In this document: positions 8,849 through 17,634 of the stretch, piece by piece
How positions within the stretch are numbered: the stretch's first letter is position 1
How the letters are laid out: the number at the start of each line of letters is the position of its first letter
Assembly (NCBI RefSeq): GCF_026013615.1
Contig: NZ_JAPDPI010000026.1
Location: 1 to 64,000, forward strand
Length of the DNA: 64,000 nucleotides
Source of the DNA: Plebeiibacterium marinum
GTDB lineage: Bacteria > Bacteroidota > Bacteroidia > Bacteroidales > Marinilabiliaceae
Direction of reading: 5' to 3'
Program-made: the position numbers and the translations under genes
The notes under the pieces: model-generated
What the model saw: only the letters and a program-made list of their open reading frames with translations
Told to the model about the DNA's origin: nothing
Database searches by the model: none

Positions 8849-8937
8849 CTGAATACAATAGGATAAAGCATTTTTTAGATGTTTATAAAATGTTACGTAG
8901 TGCTTACAAGAAAACTGCTGATTTTTCTATTAGCCCA

Positions 8938-9046
8938 CTCACACCCCTCAGTCTTCCCGAATACAAGTTCGGGACAGGCTCTAAAAGGGAAGTTACATCC
9001 GCACAGTGCGTTGGAATTTCCCCTTTAGGAGAATCAAAAGTGTGAG
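8938..9046. repeat. 109-bp imperfect palindromic intergenic element
   Basis: The outer ends CTCACAC (8938-8944) and GTGTGAG (9040-9046) are inverted repeats. Inside are TCCCGAA/TTCGGGA (about 8954-8973), and AAAGGGAAGTT (from about 8984) opposite AATTTCCCCTTT (to about 9026). Its G+C is above that of the surroundings. The nested structure resembles a degenerate miniature inverted-repeat element, but no second copy was seen in the window. Confidence 0.5.
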
Positions 9047-9141
9047 CGTAGGAATCATGAGTTTTCTTAAAAGAAACTAAGTATTCTACAGGTATTTCTT
9101 GTCTTTATTCTAAATTTTTCAATCTACATCATTCTCTTTAC

Positions 9142-9149
9142 TATCTTTG
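9142..9149 (+). promoter_or_regulatory. -7 promoter box upstream of the alkylation-repair gene
   Basis: TATCTTTG matches TAnnTTTG and lies 22 bases before the ATG at 9172. A T-rich stretch occurs about 20 bases further up in place of a clear TTTG. The promoter looks intact although the gene is interrupted. Confidence 0.55.
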
Positions 9150-9171
9150 TTTGTAGCAAAACGAAAACACT

Positions 9172-10278
9172 ATGGCAGAACCATTTAAAAACCTATTTAC
9201 CCCTGAAGTAATAACACAGCTGGGTAATACCATTAAGCAAATCTCCAATAACTTTAATCTGGAGCAGTTTAATACAGATGTTTTTAACCATGAATGGGAA
9301 GCATTAGAATTAAAGGGTAGAATGAAACATGTTACCCAAAAGCTACACAAGCAACTACCCAAAGATTACAACCAGGCCATTGATATTATTGTTGGTATAA
9401 CCGATATTATTGAAAAGGAAAATACCCAAATGAATATTACGCACATGGTAATGCCCAACTATGTTGAGTTATATGGAGTTGATCACCTGCAAAAATCAAT
9501 TGCTGCCATGGAAAAAATAACTCAGTTTGTGAGTTGTGAATTTGCTGTTCGTCCTTATATTATAAAATACCCCAAACAAATGATGAAGCAGATGTTACAA
9601 TGGTAGAAACATCCTCATCAAAACGTAAGGCGCTTTGCATCTGAAGGATGTCGCCCTCGGTTGCCCTGGGCTGTTGCCTTACCCGATTTAAAGAAAGATC
9701 CGGCTCCTATCTTTCCTATTCTCGAAAACTTAAAAAACGATGAATCGGATTTTGTAAGAAAAAGTGTTGCCAATAATTTAAATGATATTTCTAAAGATCA
9801 TCCCGATGTTGTATTAGATATGGCCTCTCAATGGAAAGGCACCTCTAAAAACACAGATTGGATTGTGAAACATGCCTGCAGAACTTTATTAAAACAGGCG
9901 CACCCCAAAGCCATGAGTTTATTTGGGTTTAATCATTCCGATGACATAAAAGTAAATGATTTTAAAATCAATACTCCCAAAGTTGTTTTTGGAAATCACC
10001 TTGATTTTAGTTTCTCAATAAAAAACAATGGCTCCGAAGCAACCACCATACGTTTGGAGTACTACATTTATTTTATAAAGGCCAATGGATCGTTGGCTAA
10101 AAAGATTTTTAAAATCAGTGAAAAGAACTACTCAGCCAGCTCAAATAATATTGTTCAGCGCAAACATGCCATAAAACCCATTACCACCCGAAAATATTAC
10201 CCCGGATTACATCAAATAGCCTTAGTGGTGAATGGCAAGGAGTTGCATAAACATGATTTTGAACTTTTGATGGAGTAA
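9172..10278 (+). pseudogene. DNA alkylation repair (AlkD-like HEAT) gene with an in-frame amber codon
   Basis: Two open segments, 9172-9606 and 9607-10278, are in the same frame and separated only by a TAG at 9604-9606. Read through, they form a 368-codon HEAT-repeat protein of the DNA alkylation repair (AlkD/AlkC-like) family: the first part ends PKQMMKQMLQW and the next continues KHPHQNVRRFASEGCRPRLP, a hallmark segment. The C-terminal 110 residues form a beta-rich domain (VNDFKINTPKVVFG onward). Homologues usually have Ser at this spot, so TCG to TAG by one base would explain it. No other lesion is visible, so the event is recent, an assembly error, or a case of suppression. Confidence 0.8.
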
Positions 10279-10294
10279 AGATGAATTCGATTAA

Positions 10295-10456
10295 AGGGAA
10301 TTGGTTGGATATAATAACGCATATAGAAAAAGAATTGGGGATCTAAGGGCATTCTTTATATTACATATTGAAATTGATGGCGATAAGGTCGTTTTTGAAT
10401 ACCTCGTTTCGAGAGGACAATCCTATGATAAAAAAACATCAGTGACAATTCTCTAA
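10295..10456 (+). pseudogene. Remnant resembling a RelE/ParE-type toxin
   Basis: After a stop at 10292 the frame stays open for 53 codons, including YRKRIGDLRAFF and HIEIDGDKVVFEYLV then SRGQSYDKK. The YR-x-R-I-G-D-x-R segment followed by a beta strand resembles the core of RelE-superfamily toxins, but there is no start codon in frame and no antitoxin gene. It is probably a decayed fragment. The identification is weak. The rest of the gap to 10607 shows nothing further. Confidence 0.3.
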
Positions 10457-10606
10457 CTCCTATCTTATATGTAGAACAACCACTATTATTATAAAAAACT
10501 GTCATTATACTTATCCACCCCCAAGGTTTTGAAAAGCTTCGGGGTTTACATATAATTCTCTATTTTTGCTCATCTGATATATTACAAAGCCTATTATCTA
10601 TTTTTT

Positions 10607-12439
10607 ATGCAAATACTATTAAACTGCCTGCCTCCGCTTGATATACACACTCCATCCATATCCTTATCTATCTTAAAATCCTTTATGGAGGATAAAGGTG
10701 TCAGTACAGGTGTAAAATACTGGAACTTCGAGCTATCACCCATATTGGAGCACTCGGACAGTGAGGATACTGAGATTAGGCTACTACCCTTTTTATCCAT
10801 ATTAAACGACCTGCACAATAATACAAAAGGCAACAAACGTATTGCGTCGTTCTTGCAAAAAGTAAAACCAGCATACAAGACTTATGGGCACAGTTACTAT
10901 CAGGAGCTTTTGCAGGAAATGAAATCAGGGATTTTGCAAAACATCGAAAACGGCTTGAGCGATTTTGATTTTAGCAGAACAAAGATTTTTGGGATCAGTG
11001 CCAAATACAACCAATGGATTCCAGGTATGATTTTAGCTGGGGCGGTAAAAAAAATCGCACCCCACATAAAAGTTGTGGTAGGTGGATTTGGCAACAGTAA
11101 CGCAGCGCATGAAGCCATGAAAATATGCCCGTATTTTGATATGGCCACCTGGGGCGAGGGCGAATACCCCTTATGGCTATTTTATCAGGAACTGGAAAAA
11201 GAAAAACCTGACTATGCTATTATTCCTCGTTTTATGTATCGCAATGGTGACGAACTGATAAAATCGGCTACCAGCAAAAGCGAATACCTTGATTTTAATA
11301 ATTACCTCTACCCTGATTTCAGTGATTATACAACTCAACATCCTCATCAGGATGATATGGATAAGGTAAATATCCCGATCAACTCAATTCGCTCTTGTAA
11401 TTGGGGCAAATGCAAGTTTTGCGATTTTAACACCGGGTATAAACTACGGATGAGGACTCCGGAATGCATAGTTGCCGAAATTGAATATATTTACAACACA
11501 TATGGGTTTTCCACCTTTTCGTTTGTTGATAGCGACACTTTTGGCAACAAAGAGCACTTTAATAAATTGCTCAACCTGATTATAGACCTTAAATTAAGAA
11601 CAGCCGAAGATCTTGAGTTTTGGGCTGAAATCATTCCTAACCCAGAAATAGATGCCGCTATGATAGAACGGATGGCCATTGCCGGGTTCAAAAATTTGTT
11701 TATCGGCTACGATGGGCTTTCGGATGTATTGTTGCAAAAGATGAACAAGAAAAGTAGCTTCTCCGACAATTTGTTTTTTGTGAAAGAGAGTTTGAAACAA
11801 GGCATTTATCCTTATGTAAATGTAATAAAACATATACCTTATGAAACCGAAGAGGATGCTCAGGAGTGCATTGACAACCTGCATTTTACACGTTTCTTTT
11901 ATAACGATGCAGTAATTTCCTTTGAGCATAATTTCGTCAACCTGGTATTATCTTCCATGAGTAAATATTACCGCATGTTGTCAGTAGAGGAGCGCAATAC
12001 ATACAACTATGATATTTTAACCTATCTGTTGCCTGACTATTTTCATGGTGACGAAAACAGGTTTCATTTGTTCCGGTACGAAAAGAACATCCCTGAAAAC
12101 ATCAAGGAATGGGACAAACTACAGGAGATTGAAAACTACTATAAGGAAAACTGTTTTACCTACAAAACCCAGGAACACAATGGCGTAGTTTATTATACAG
12201 AATATTGTAATGATGAAGAGATTGAAAATATTGTTTTTGATGGACCGGAATATGGCCTTGTATTAAAAGCAACCCAAAATCAAGTTACATCTTTTGCAAA
12301 TTTACAACTTCATGTTAATGCATCGCTCCCTCATATTTCAAAAGAACGATTAGTTGAAGTGCTTTCACATTTAAAGCAAGCTCATATTTTATATTATAAT
12401 GAGGAATATTCAAATATTGTATCGCTGGTGAGATTATAG
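10607..12439 (+). CDS. B12-binding domain radical SAM protein
   Basis: A 610-residue enzyme with an N-terminal cobalamin-binding-like fold (about 1-220; VVVGGFGNSN at 152-161 and WGEGEYPLWLF) and a radical SAM domain with a spaced cluster motif, CNWGKCKFC (Cys264, Cys269, Cys272: CX4CX2C rather than CX3CX2C). The last 70 residues look like a small winged-helix-type domain ending in a hydrophobic strand (YSNIVSLVRL). This three-part layout recalls the RiPP-maturation radical SAM families that act with Nif11-type precursors, as well as B12-dependent methyltransferases. Neither substrate nor reaction can be read directly. It is monocistronic; the nearest candidate peptide is the Nif11-like gene 7 kb upstream. 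Confidence 0.82.
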   Translation: MQILLNCLPPLDIHTPSISLSILKSFMEDKGVSTGVKYWNFELSPILEHSDSEDTEIRLLPFLSILNDLHNNTKGNKRIASFLQKVKPAYKTYGHSYYQELLQEMKSGILQNIENGLSDFDFSRTKIFGISAKYNQWIPGMILAGAVKKIAPHIKVVVGGFGNSNAAHEAMKICPYFDMATWGEGEYPLWLFYQELEKEKPDYAIIPRFMYRNGDELIKSATSKSEYLDFNNYLYPDFSDYTTQHPHQDDMDKVNIPINSIRSCNWGKCKFCDFNTGYKLRMRTPECIVAEIEYIYNTYGFSTFSFVDSDTFGNKEHFNKLLNLIIDLKLRTAEDLEFWAEIIPNPEIDAAMIERMAIAGFKNLFIGYDGLSDVLLQKMNKKSSFSDNLFFVKESLKQGIYPYVNVIKHIPYETEEDAQECIDNLHFTRFFYNDAVISFEHNFVNLVLSSMSKYYRMLSVEERNTYNYDILTYLLPDYFHGDENRFHLFRYEKNIPENIKEWDKLQEIENYYKENCFTYKTQEHNGVVYYTEYCNDEEIENIVFDGPEYGLVLKATQNQVTSFANLQLHVNASLPHISKERLVEVLSHLKQAHILYYNEEYSNIVSLVRL

Positions 12440-12600
12440 ACAGGATTAAAAGGATTTGATAAGGGATAAGAACCTAAGTATTTTGAGTATTATATCCCTT
12501 CTGAATAGAATCTAAAGGTATTCGAACATCCAAAGGCCACGCACCAACTTGCGATACGTAAGGCTTTCTGTTACAACCATCACCTCCAACAATACGCATA

Positions 12601-12735
12601 ATAACTATTGACTAATACCCTTCATTGTCCTATAAACCAATGACCTTTGACCAATAACCAATGACCTTGACCAATAACCAATGACCAATAACTATTGACC
12701 ATTGACCAATAACCATTGACTCTATTGACTATTGG
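12601..12735. repeat. Degenerate word repeat (ACCAATAACCAATG)
   Basis: About eight loosely tandem copies of a 10-14-base word such as CCAATAACCAATGA, varied by small substitutions. It fills part of the 485-bp gap after the radical SAM gene. It is non-coding and G-poor on this strand. Apart from this and the hairpin repeat that follows, the gap holds nothing I recognise. Confidence 0.75.
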
Positions 12736-12746
12736 CCTGCTTTTTA

Positions 12747-12920
12747 CGGATCCGATCTTATTTACAAATTACATATAAAGAACGGATCCGGGGAAATGTT
12801 GTTCCTGAGGAAAAATGCTGTAGTAGCAAGCATTTAAGCTAGCGCTTCCGCTGAGTAGCTTTAGCGTTTGAGGAAAGCACAGCGTCCTAAAGGCGTAGCT
12901 ATCCTACCAGCTAATGGCTA
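12747..12920 (+). repeat. Lone copy of the hairpin repeat found in the 19-20 kb array
   Basis: This copy begins with CGGATCCGATCTT (12747-12759), pairs with AAGAACGGATCCG (12778-12790), and continues through ATGCTGTAGTAGCAAGC, AGCGTCCTAAAGGCGTAG and CAGCTAATGGCTA. It carries an extra segment of about 40 bases (roughly 12842-12880) that the array units lack. It ends four bases from the stop codon of the lipoprotein gene at 12925, as the array ends five bases from the stop at 20232. Confidence 0.85.
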
Positions 12921-12924
12921 TTGA

Positions 12925-14193
12925 TCATTGGTTATACACCTGAATATGACTCAAAAGGGTAATATTCTCCAAATCAGAATAATCATATTGATACAGACCA
13001 TCCGTTCCTATCATCAATAATACATCCCCCAATGGTATTACGTCAAAAGCATTGATATCCTTATAATGTGCCAACTGCTTATCTGTTATAACTAAAGGAT
13101 CTTCGGCATTAAATATTTTTAAACCATCATTTCCATCACAAATAAAAAGCACTCCATCATCTATCCCCAACCCATAAGGCTCACTCATGGAATATTCTTT
13201 CAATAGCTTTGGCGCTTCCATATTTGAAATATCAATCACATTAAGCTGGCTTTCGATAGCACCACAAAGGTTTCCACCCCTAAGGGTTACGTATGCATAA
13301 TCACCTTCCACTACAACCGGGTCGCAAGCGGTGGCATGGGTAAACTCAGAAATAAAATGCGGGTTAGCGGGATTTTGCAGGCTGTAAATAAACATGCCGC
13401 TTTGGGCTCCTATAAATAACATATCCTCATATGGAAACAAGGTTTCAATCTGCCAGCTGATATAAATTTGCTTTTCAAATACAGGATCAGATGCATCTGA
13501 CACATTAAACAAGCGCAAAGATGCATTATCTATAGCATACAAATAGTTATCGTACAAGGTAAAACGGGCCATAGAGCCGCCTACACCTGTGCCGCTACCA
13601 TTTACGCTTGCCGAGGCCATATCCATAGCTAAAAAGTCGCCTCGCCAGGTGGGCATTACCTCATAATAATATTGGTTATCATCTACCTTATGCGAAACCT
13701 CCTTTTGAGTATACCCAACAATAACACCCTTTTCCACATCCACGCTTTCTACTACTCCCGAAACTACCTCTGGTATTATATAAGGAAAGGCCTCCTCATC
13801 CCTATCTACTTCAGTGATATTATCCATATCACTAATATCAATGGTCAGCAAATCTATATAACTATCCGCATACAGCTTATCTCCTTTAATAGCCATATCA
13901 ATATTACCGGGGATTTCTATAAACGATACCTTTTGCGGATTCGACGGATCTGAATTATCCACTACATGAATCCCTTTTTGATATTCATTGATAAAAATAA
14001 AGTTGTCCTTAAAATAAATCTTCCCGGCCTGGTTAATATCTTCAGGGGGCAAAACAGAGAAAGAAGACCGTAAATCGGAATAGCTTAAATATTCCGGAGT
14101 GTTTACAACGTATGTTTCTTCAATTTGGTTAGTACAACTAAATTGTACCAGGGCTATACCGATTAAGGCAATGTAAAGTAGTTTCGCTTTCAT
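12925..14193 (-). CDS. LVIVD-repeat lipoprotein
   Basis: A 422-residue lipoprotein starting MKAKLLYIALIGIALVQFSC, where Cys20 is the lipidation site. I chose this ATG rather than one 27 codons upstream because it places the signal peptide at the N-terminus. The body consists of repeated beta-propeller-like blades of the LVIVD family, with recurring phrases such as IHVVDNSDPSNPQKVSFIEI, LRLFNVSDASDPVFEKQIYI and LKIFNAEDPLVI. Such proteins are surface-exposed and of unknown function. The product probably sits in the outer membrane. The gene is monocistronic and divergent from the next. Confidence 0.85.
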   Translation of the reverse strand: MKAKLLYIALIGIALVQFSCTNQIEETYVVNTPEYLSYSDLRSSFSVLPPEDINQAGKIYFKDNFIFINEYQKGIHVVDNSDPSNPQKVSFIEIPGNIDMAIKGDKLYADSYIDLLTIDISDMDNITEVDRDEEAFPYIIPEVVSGVVESVDVEKGVIVGYTQKEVSHKVDDNQYYYEVMPTWRGDFLAMDMASASVNGSGTGVGGSMARFTLYDNYLYAIDNASLRLFNVSDASDPVFEKQIYISWQIETLFPYEDMLFIGAQSGMFIYSLQNPANPHFISEFTHATACDPVVVEGDYAYVTLRGGNLCGAIESQLNVIDISNMEAPKLLKEYSMSEPYGLGIDDGVLFICDGNDGLKIFNAEDPLVITDKQLAHYKDINAFDVIPLGDVLLMIGTDGLYQYDYSDLENITLLSHIQVYNQ

Positions 14194-14316
14194 GATTACA
14201 TTTTTGTAAAACTGAACACAAGAGATTACAGCGATACGGAGTTTTCTTTTATGTCCGTTGGGGTTAAATATCAATATAAGAATTTATTTACACTGTAATG
14301 ATGAGACAAATAATAA

Positions 14317-14359
14317 ATGGTTGCGTAGATTATTTTTATTTATTTTTATACGCAACCAT
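14317..14359. promoter_or_regulatory. 11-bp perfect inverted repeat in a divergent promoter region
   Basis: ATGGTTGCGTA (14317-14327) and TACGCAACCAT (14349-14359) flank a 21-base T-rich spacer, between the divergent lipoprotein (start 14193) and outer-membrane protein (start 14403). It could be an operator or a leader hairpin of the plus-strand gene. Confidence 0.5.
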
Positions 14360-14402
14360 CTATATTTCGAACCATCATCTAAAAAACTAATTATACCTGC
14401 TT

Positions 14403-14966
14403 ATGAAAAATTTAATCTCCATTCTCTTTATCCTGATACCTACAACTATAGTCTGTCAGCAAAGCAAAACACCGGACAAACAAACTGGTTACCAAAACTA
14501 TACTTCATATGGTCAGCTAATTGGTTCCGGCAGGGACAACAATACTATTGTCAGTTCCATACAAATGGAACACAATTATCTTTTTAATAAAAATTTTGCA
14601 TTTGGTTTAACTACCGGTTTAGAATGGATGGACATAAACATGGCAACTATTGGAGGTAACATCAAGATTATTTTTCCCACAACCAATAAACAGTCTGTTT
14701 ATTTCGGAGCCTCTTTGGGCAGGGTGATCCCTTTAGATGATGCAGAGGATGATTGGAGACAAATAAAAAACACCCACGGCGGGGACTTTATTAATACAGA
14801 AATTGGATATGTGTTTCCTACAAAAGGTGTAGCTGCTTTTTATACTGCTATAGGATATAGGTTTCAGGAGTATTCGTATAGTATTGAAGATTGGTGGCTG
14901 GACGATTTGCAAAGATCTGTGAAATACAACAGGTTTTTAATTAGAATTGGGCTTAGGATATTTTAG
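14403..14966 (+). CDS. Probable outer-membrane beta-barrel protein
   Basis: A 187-residue protein with a signal peptide (MKNLISILFILIPTTIVCQQ). The mature part is a series of amphipathic beta strands rich in aromatic residues and ends in Phe (RFLIRIGLRIF), the usual mark of an outer-membrane barrel. Its length suggests eight strands, as in OmpX/OmpW-like barrels. I recognise no specific family. It is monocistronic. Confidence 0.65.
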   Translation: MKNLISILFILIPTTIVCQQSKTPDKQTGYQNYTSYGQLIGSGRDNNTIVSSIQMEHNYLFNKNFAFGLTTGLEWMDINMATIGGNIKIIFPTTNKQSVYFGASLGRVIPLDDAEDDWRQIKNTHGGDFINTEIGYVFPTKGVAAFYTAIGYRFQEYSYSIEDWWLDDLQRSVKYNRFLIRIGLRIF

Positions 14967-15052
14967 AAAAAATATTTTACTGGAGGCAACTAATCATTAA
15001 TGTCAAAACCCTTATAAGTGCTCATTTCATTGTCAAAATGGTATAAAAAAGT

Positions 15053-15940
15053 TTATTTTTCCAAAGAGTCAGGGAAAATTCGCATAAACTTATTAGGGAT
15101 TTGCACTGTCAGCTTCATCGGCTTGTCAAGAAAAGGATGATAAAACTCTAATAAAAAAGAATGAAGATACAAACCTTTGCCTTTTAATATTAAACCTTCA
15201 ATACCGTACAATTCATCGCCTAATATAGGATTACCCAATGAAGCCATATGCTGCCTTAGCTGATGCCTTCTTCCGGTAAAAAGGGTCAGTTCAACCAGAT
15301 TTAGCTTTTTAAATTTATCTGAAACCACAGTATGCAGTACTTTAAAGGCAGACTTTGCATACTTTTGATCAACATCCTTTTCCACAATACCAGCCGTGTT
15401 CATTTCTCCTACGGCAACAGCCATATATTTTTTGGTAATCTCCCGGTTTTCAAAAATCTTATTCAACTCAATAACAGCTTTTCGTGTTTTCCCTACCAGC
15501 AAAGCTCCGCTTGTGGGATAATCCAACCGATGAATGGGTTCCGGGTAGTCAAGCGCACCCTCCTGTTTGCTTTTTTTTAGATTTGCCGGTAGTGCATTTT
15601 CAAGTGTTCGCTTTTTATTGCCACTTACTACAAGCCCGGCTGGCTTGCTGACTACAGCCAGAAATTCATCTTCATAAATAACATCTATGGGGATATCAAT
15701 TACCGGTTTGTTTTTAACACTACAATCCTGATAAAGTTCGAGTAATTCTCCGCCTGACATATAATCCGCTGTATGCCCTTTTTTGCCATTAACATACACC
15801 AAACCATTTTTCACTGCTTTTTTAACACTCTTTTTAGATGGAAGTGATTTAAATATTTCCGGAGCCACATCCGATAACCTTTGGGGATTATCACTTATGG
15901 GAACAATACCCTTTTCCTGTAGTATTAATTGCATTATCAA
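15053..15940 (-). CDS. RluA-family pseudouridine synthase
   Basis: A 295-residue RNA pseudouridine synthase. Residues about 25-70 form an S4-like RNA-binding module (SLPSKKSVKKAVKNGLVYVN) and the catalytic domain carries HRLDYPTSGALL with catalytic Asp140. The later LTLFTGRRHQLRQHMASLG motif is typical of the RluA/RluC/RluD family. The target may be 23S rRNA or tRNA and cannot be fixed from sequence. The start may be the first or third codon (MIMQ). Confidence 0.92.
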   Translation of the reverse strand: MIMQLILQEKGIVPISDNPQRLSDVAPEIFKSLPSKKSVKKAVKNGLVYVNGKKGHTADYMSGGELLELYQDCSVKNKPVIDIPIDVIYEDEFLAVVSKPAGLVVSGNKKRTLENALPANLKKSKQEGALDYPEPIHRLDYPTSGALLVGKTRKAVIELNKIFENREITKKYMAVAVGEMNTAGIVEKDVDQKYAKSAFKVLHTVVSDKFKKLNLVELTLFTGRRHQLRQHMASLGNPILGDELYGIEGLILKGKGLYLHSFLLEFYHPFLDKPMKLTVQIPNKFMRIFPDSLEK

Positions 15941-15953
15941 AGATATAAAATTT

Positions 15954-16136
15954 GTTACTGGCTACTGGTTGCGTGTTACTGGTTGCAGGTTAATTGTTAC
16001 GTATTATCGATTACTTGTTACCTATTGCCTGCTACTTGTTACTGGCTGCTGGTTGCGAGTTGCGTGTTGCAGGTTACTTGTTAATTTTTACTTGTTAATT
16101 GATCATTGTTAATTGATCACTGATCATTGTTACTTG
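15954..16136. repeat. Degenerate word repeat (TTACTGGTTGCGTG)
   Basis: A 180-base stretch of overlapping short words (TTACTGGCTGCTGGTTGC, GTTACTTGTTA, TTAATTGATCATTG) between the RluA gene start and the TolC gene end. A shorter stretch of the same style occurs at 25130-25178. It is non-coding. Confidence 0.7.
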
Positions 16137-17624
16137 TTACTGTTTCAGTCCTTCCAACAAGGGGTTGCTGTACATGATTTTTTCATTACTCTCAAAATCA
16201 AAAAGCGTAAGTTCCCTCAACCTGTAGTACGACAACCAGTAAGTTTCCAATGACTTCACATAATCTCTTTTTGCCTTCTCCCTGTCTGATAAAGAAATAT
16301 TCAGATCGGTGATACTAATCTCTCCATTCTGAAATTTTTTTAAGGCAATCAGGTAACCATTTTCGGCCACTTTATCTGCTTCCTTGGCAATATCCAACTG
16401 ATCCTTGAGCAAACCAAACTGTTCGACCTGCACAATAACATTACGCTCAAAATTTTCCTTATCCTGCTGCACATCAAATAAAACCAAGTCACGCTTGCTT
16501 TCGGCCAGCTTTACGTTTGAAGAAGACTTACCCCAATCCAGAAGAGGAATAGATAAGGATATGCGGAGCGATTGCTGATTCACCGTATTCTCGTATACAC
16601 CCGGAATCTCCTCTGCTATATTCGTAGTTCCATAAGTCCCTTTTAAAGTGGCCGCCAATCCATTATCTCTTTTTGCCTTGGTCAAATCACGCCTGGCCTC
16701 AATAAGCCGGCGCTCATACGCGGTCGTCTCTTTCCTGTTGGCAAGAGCTTCTTCTAAAGCCTTATCCGGATCCACATTAAACAGAACCATATTTAATGGC
16801 ATTGACAACTCCACATTGGTTGACTGATCCAGTCCGATATATTTTTTCAGTGCAAAATCCGCATTTCTTAAATCCATAGTGGCCTGACTCAAGGCCTTTT
16901 GGGCAGTTAGTACCGATAATTTTATCCTTGAGTAATCATTTTCACTAATAATACCCAGTTTGATTTTTGTCTCTGCAATTCTAAGGTTATCCTTGCTGTT
17001 GTTTAAACTATTTTCTGCCAGTTTAAAATTGGTTTGCACTTTTAAATAGGTAAAAAACAACGAAACAGCTTTTCTGGAAATATCTTCCAGTGATTCAATA
17101 AAATATTTTTGGGCTTCATTATAAATCAATGGCTCTGTTTTTTTCGACCACTTCATCCAGTTATAGGCAAAAATCGGTTGTGTAACACCAATCAAAAATG
17201 GATTCCCCTGAAAGTTTGTGTATTCATGAACTAAATCCTCATACCTAAAAAGCGTACTTTTTGCGTAAATGTAAGTTCCTGATTGCGGTATGGACTGGTT
17301 AACCGATAACTGCGCACTGTTTTTAAAATAACCCACCTCCCTAAACTGCACACTACCATCATTCTGGGTAATAGGCCGGGTGCCTTCCTCATAATTAGGC
17401 AAATCACCACTCAACACAAACTGAGGGCGAAACTGGGTTTGAAAGTTCTTCCACCTCCAATAGTTATTTTCATACCGGTTTTGTGCATATTTAACAGCAG
17501 AAGACTGACTTACTGCTAAATCAACCACATTTCTTAAGCTGAGGTTTAATTTCTTTTCCTGTGATTCTGCCTTTACTAAAACTAAAAAGAACACCCCTGT
17601 AATAATGCAAACAATTCGTCTCAT
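16137..17624 (-). CDS. TolC-family outer-membrane efflux protein
   Basis: A 495-residue protein with a signal peptide (MRRIVCIITGVFFLVLVKA) and the two long coiled-coil helical repeats of the outer membrane efflux protein family, for example ENSLNNSKDNLRIAETKIKLG and AKEADKVAENGYLIALKKFQNG. It should form the trimeric exit duct of a tripartite pump or a type I secretion system. It follows the adaptor gene by ten bases in one operon. No inner-membrane ABC or RND component adjoins. Confidence 0.9.
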   Translation of the reverse strand: MRRIVCIITGVFFLVLVKAESQEKKLNLSLRNVVDLAVSQSSAVKYAQNRYENNYWRWKNFQTQFRPQFVLSGDLPNYEEGTRPITQNDGSVQFREVGYFKNSAQLSVNQSIPQSGTYIYAKSTLFRYEDLVHEYTNFQGNPFLIGVTQPIFAYNWMKWSKKTEPLIYNEAQKYFIESLEDISRKAVSLFFTYLKVQTNFKLAENSLNNSKDNLRIAETKIKLGIISENDYSRIKLSVLTAQKALSQATMDLRNADFALKKYIGLDQSTNVELSMPLNMVLFNVDPDKALEEALANRKETTAYERRLIEARRDLTKAKRDNGLAATLKGTYGTTNIAEEIPGVYENTVNQQSLRISLSIPLLDWGKSSSNVKLAESKRDLVLFDVQQDKENFERNVIVQVEQFGLLKDQLDIAKEADKVAENGYLIALKKFQNGEISITDLNISLSDREKAKRDYVKSLETYWLSYYRLRELTLFDFESNEKIMYSNPLLEGLKQ

Positions 17625-17634
17625 CCCACACCCT

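Noticed and set aside
8938-9046. A complete insertion sequence.
   Set aside because: It is far too short and no transposase frame is present.
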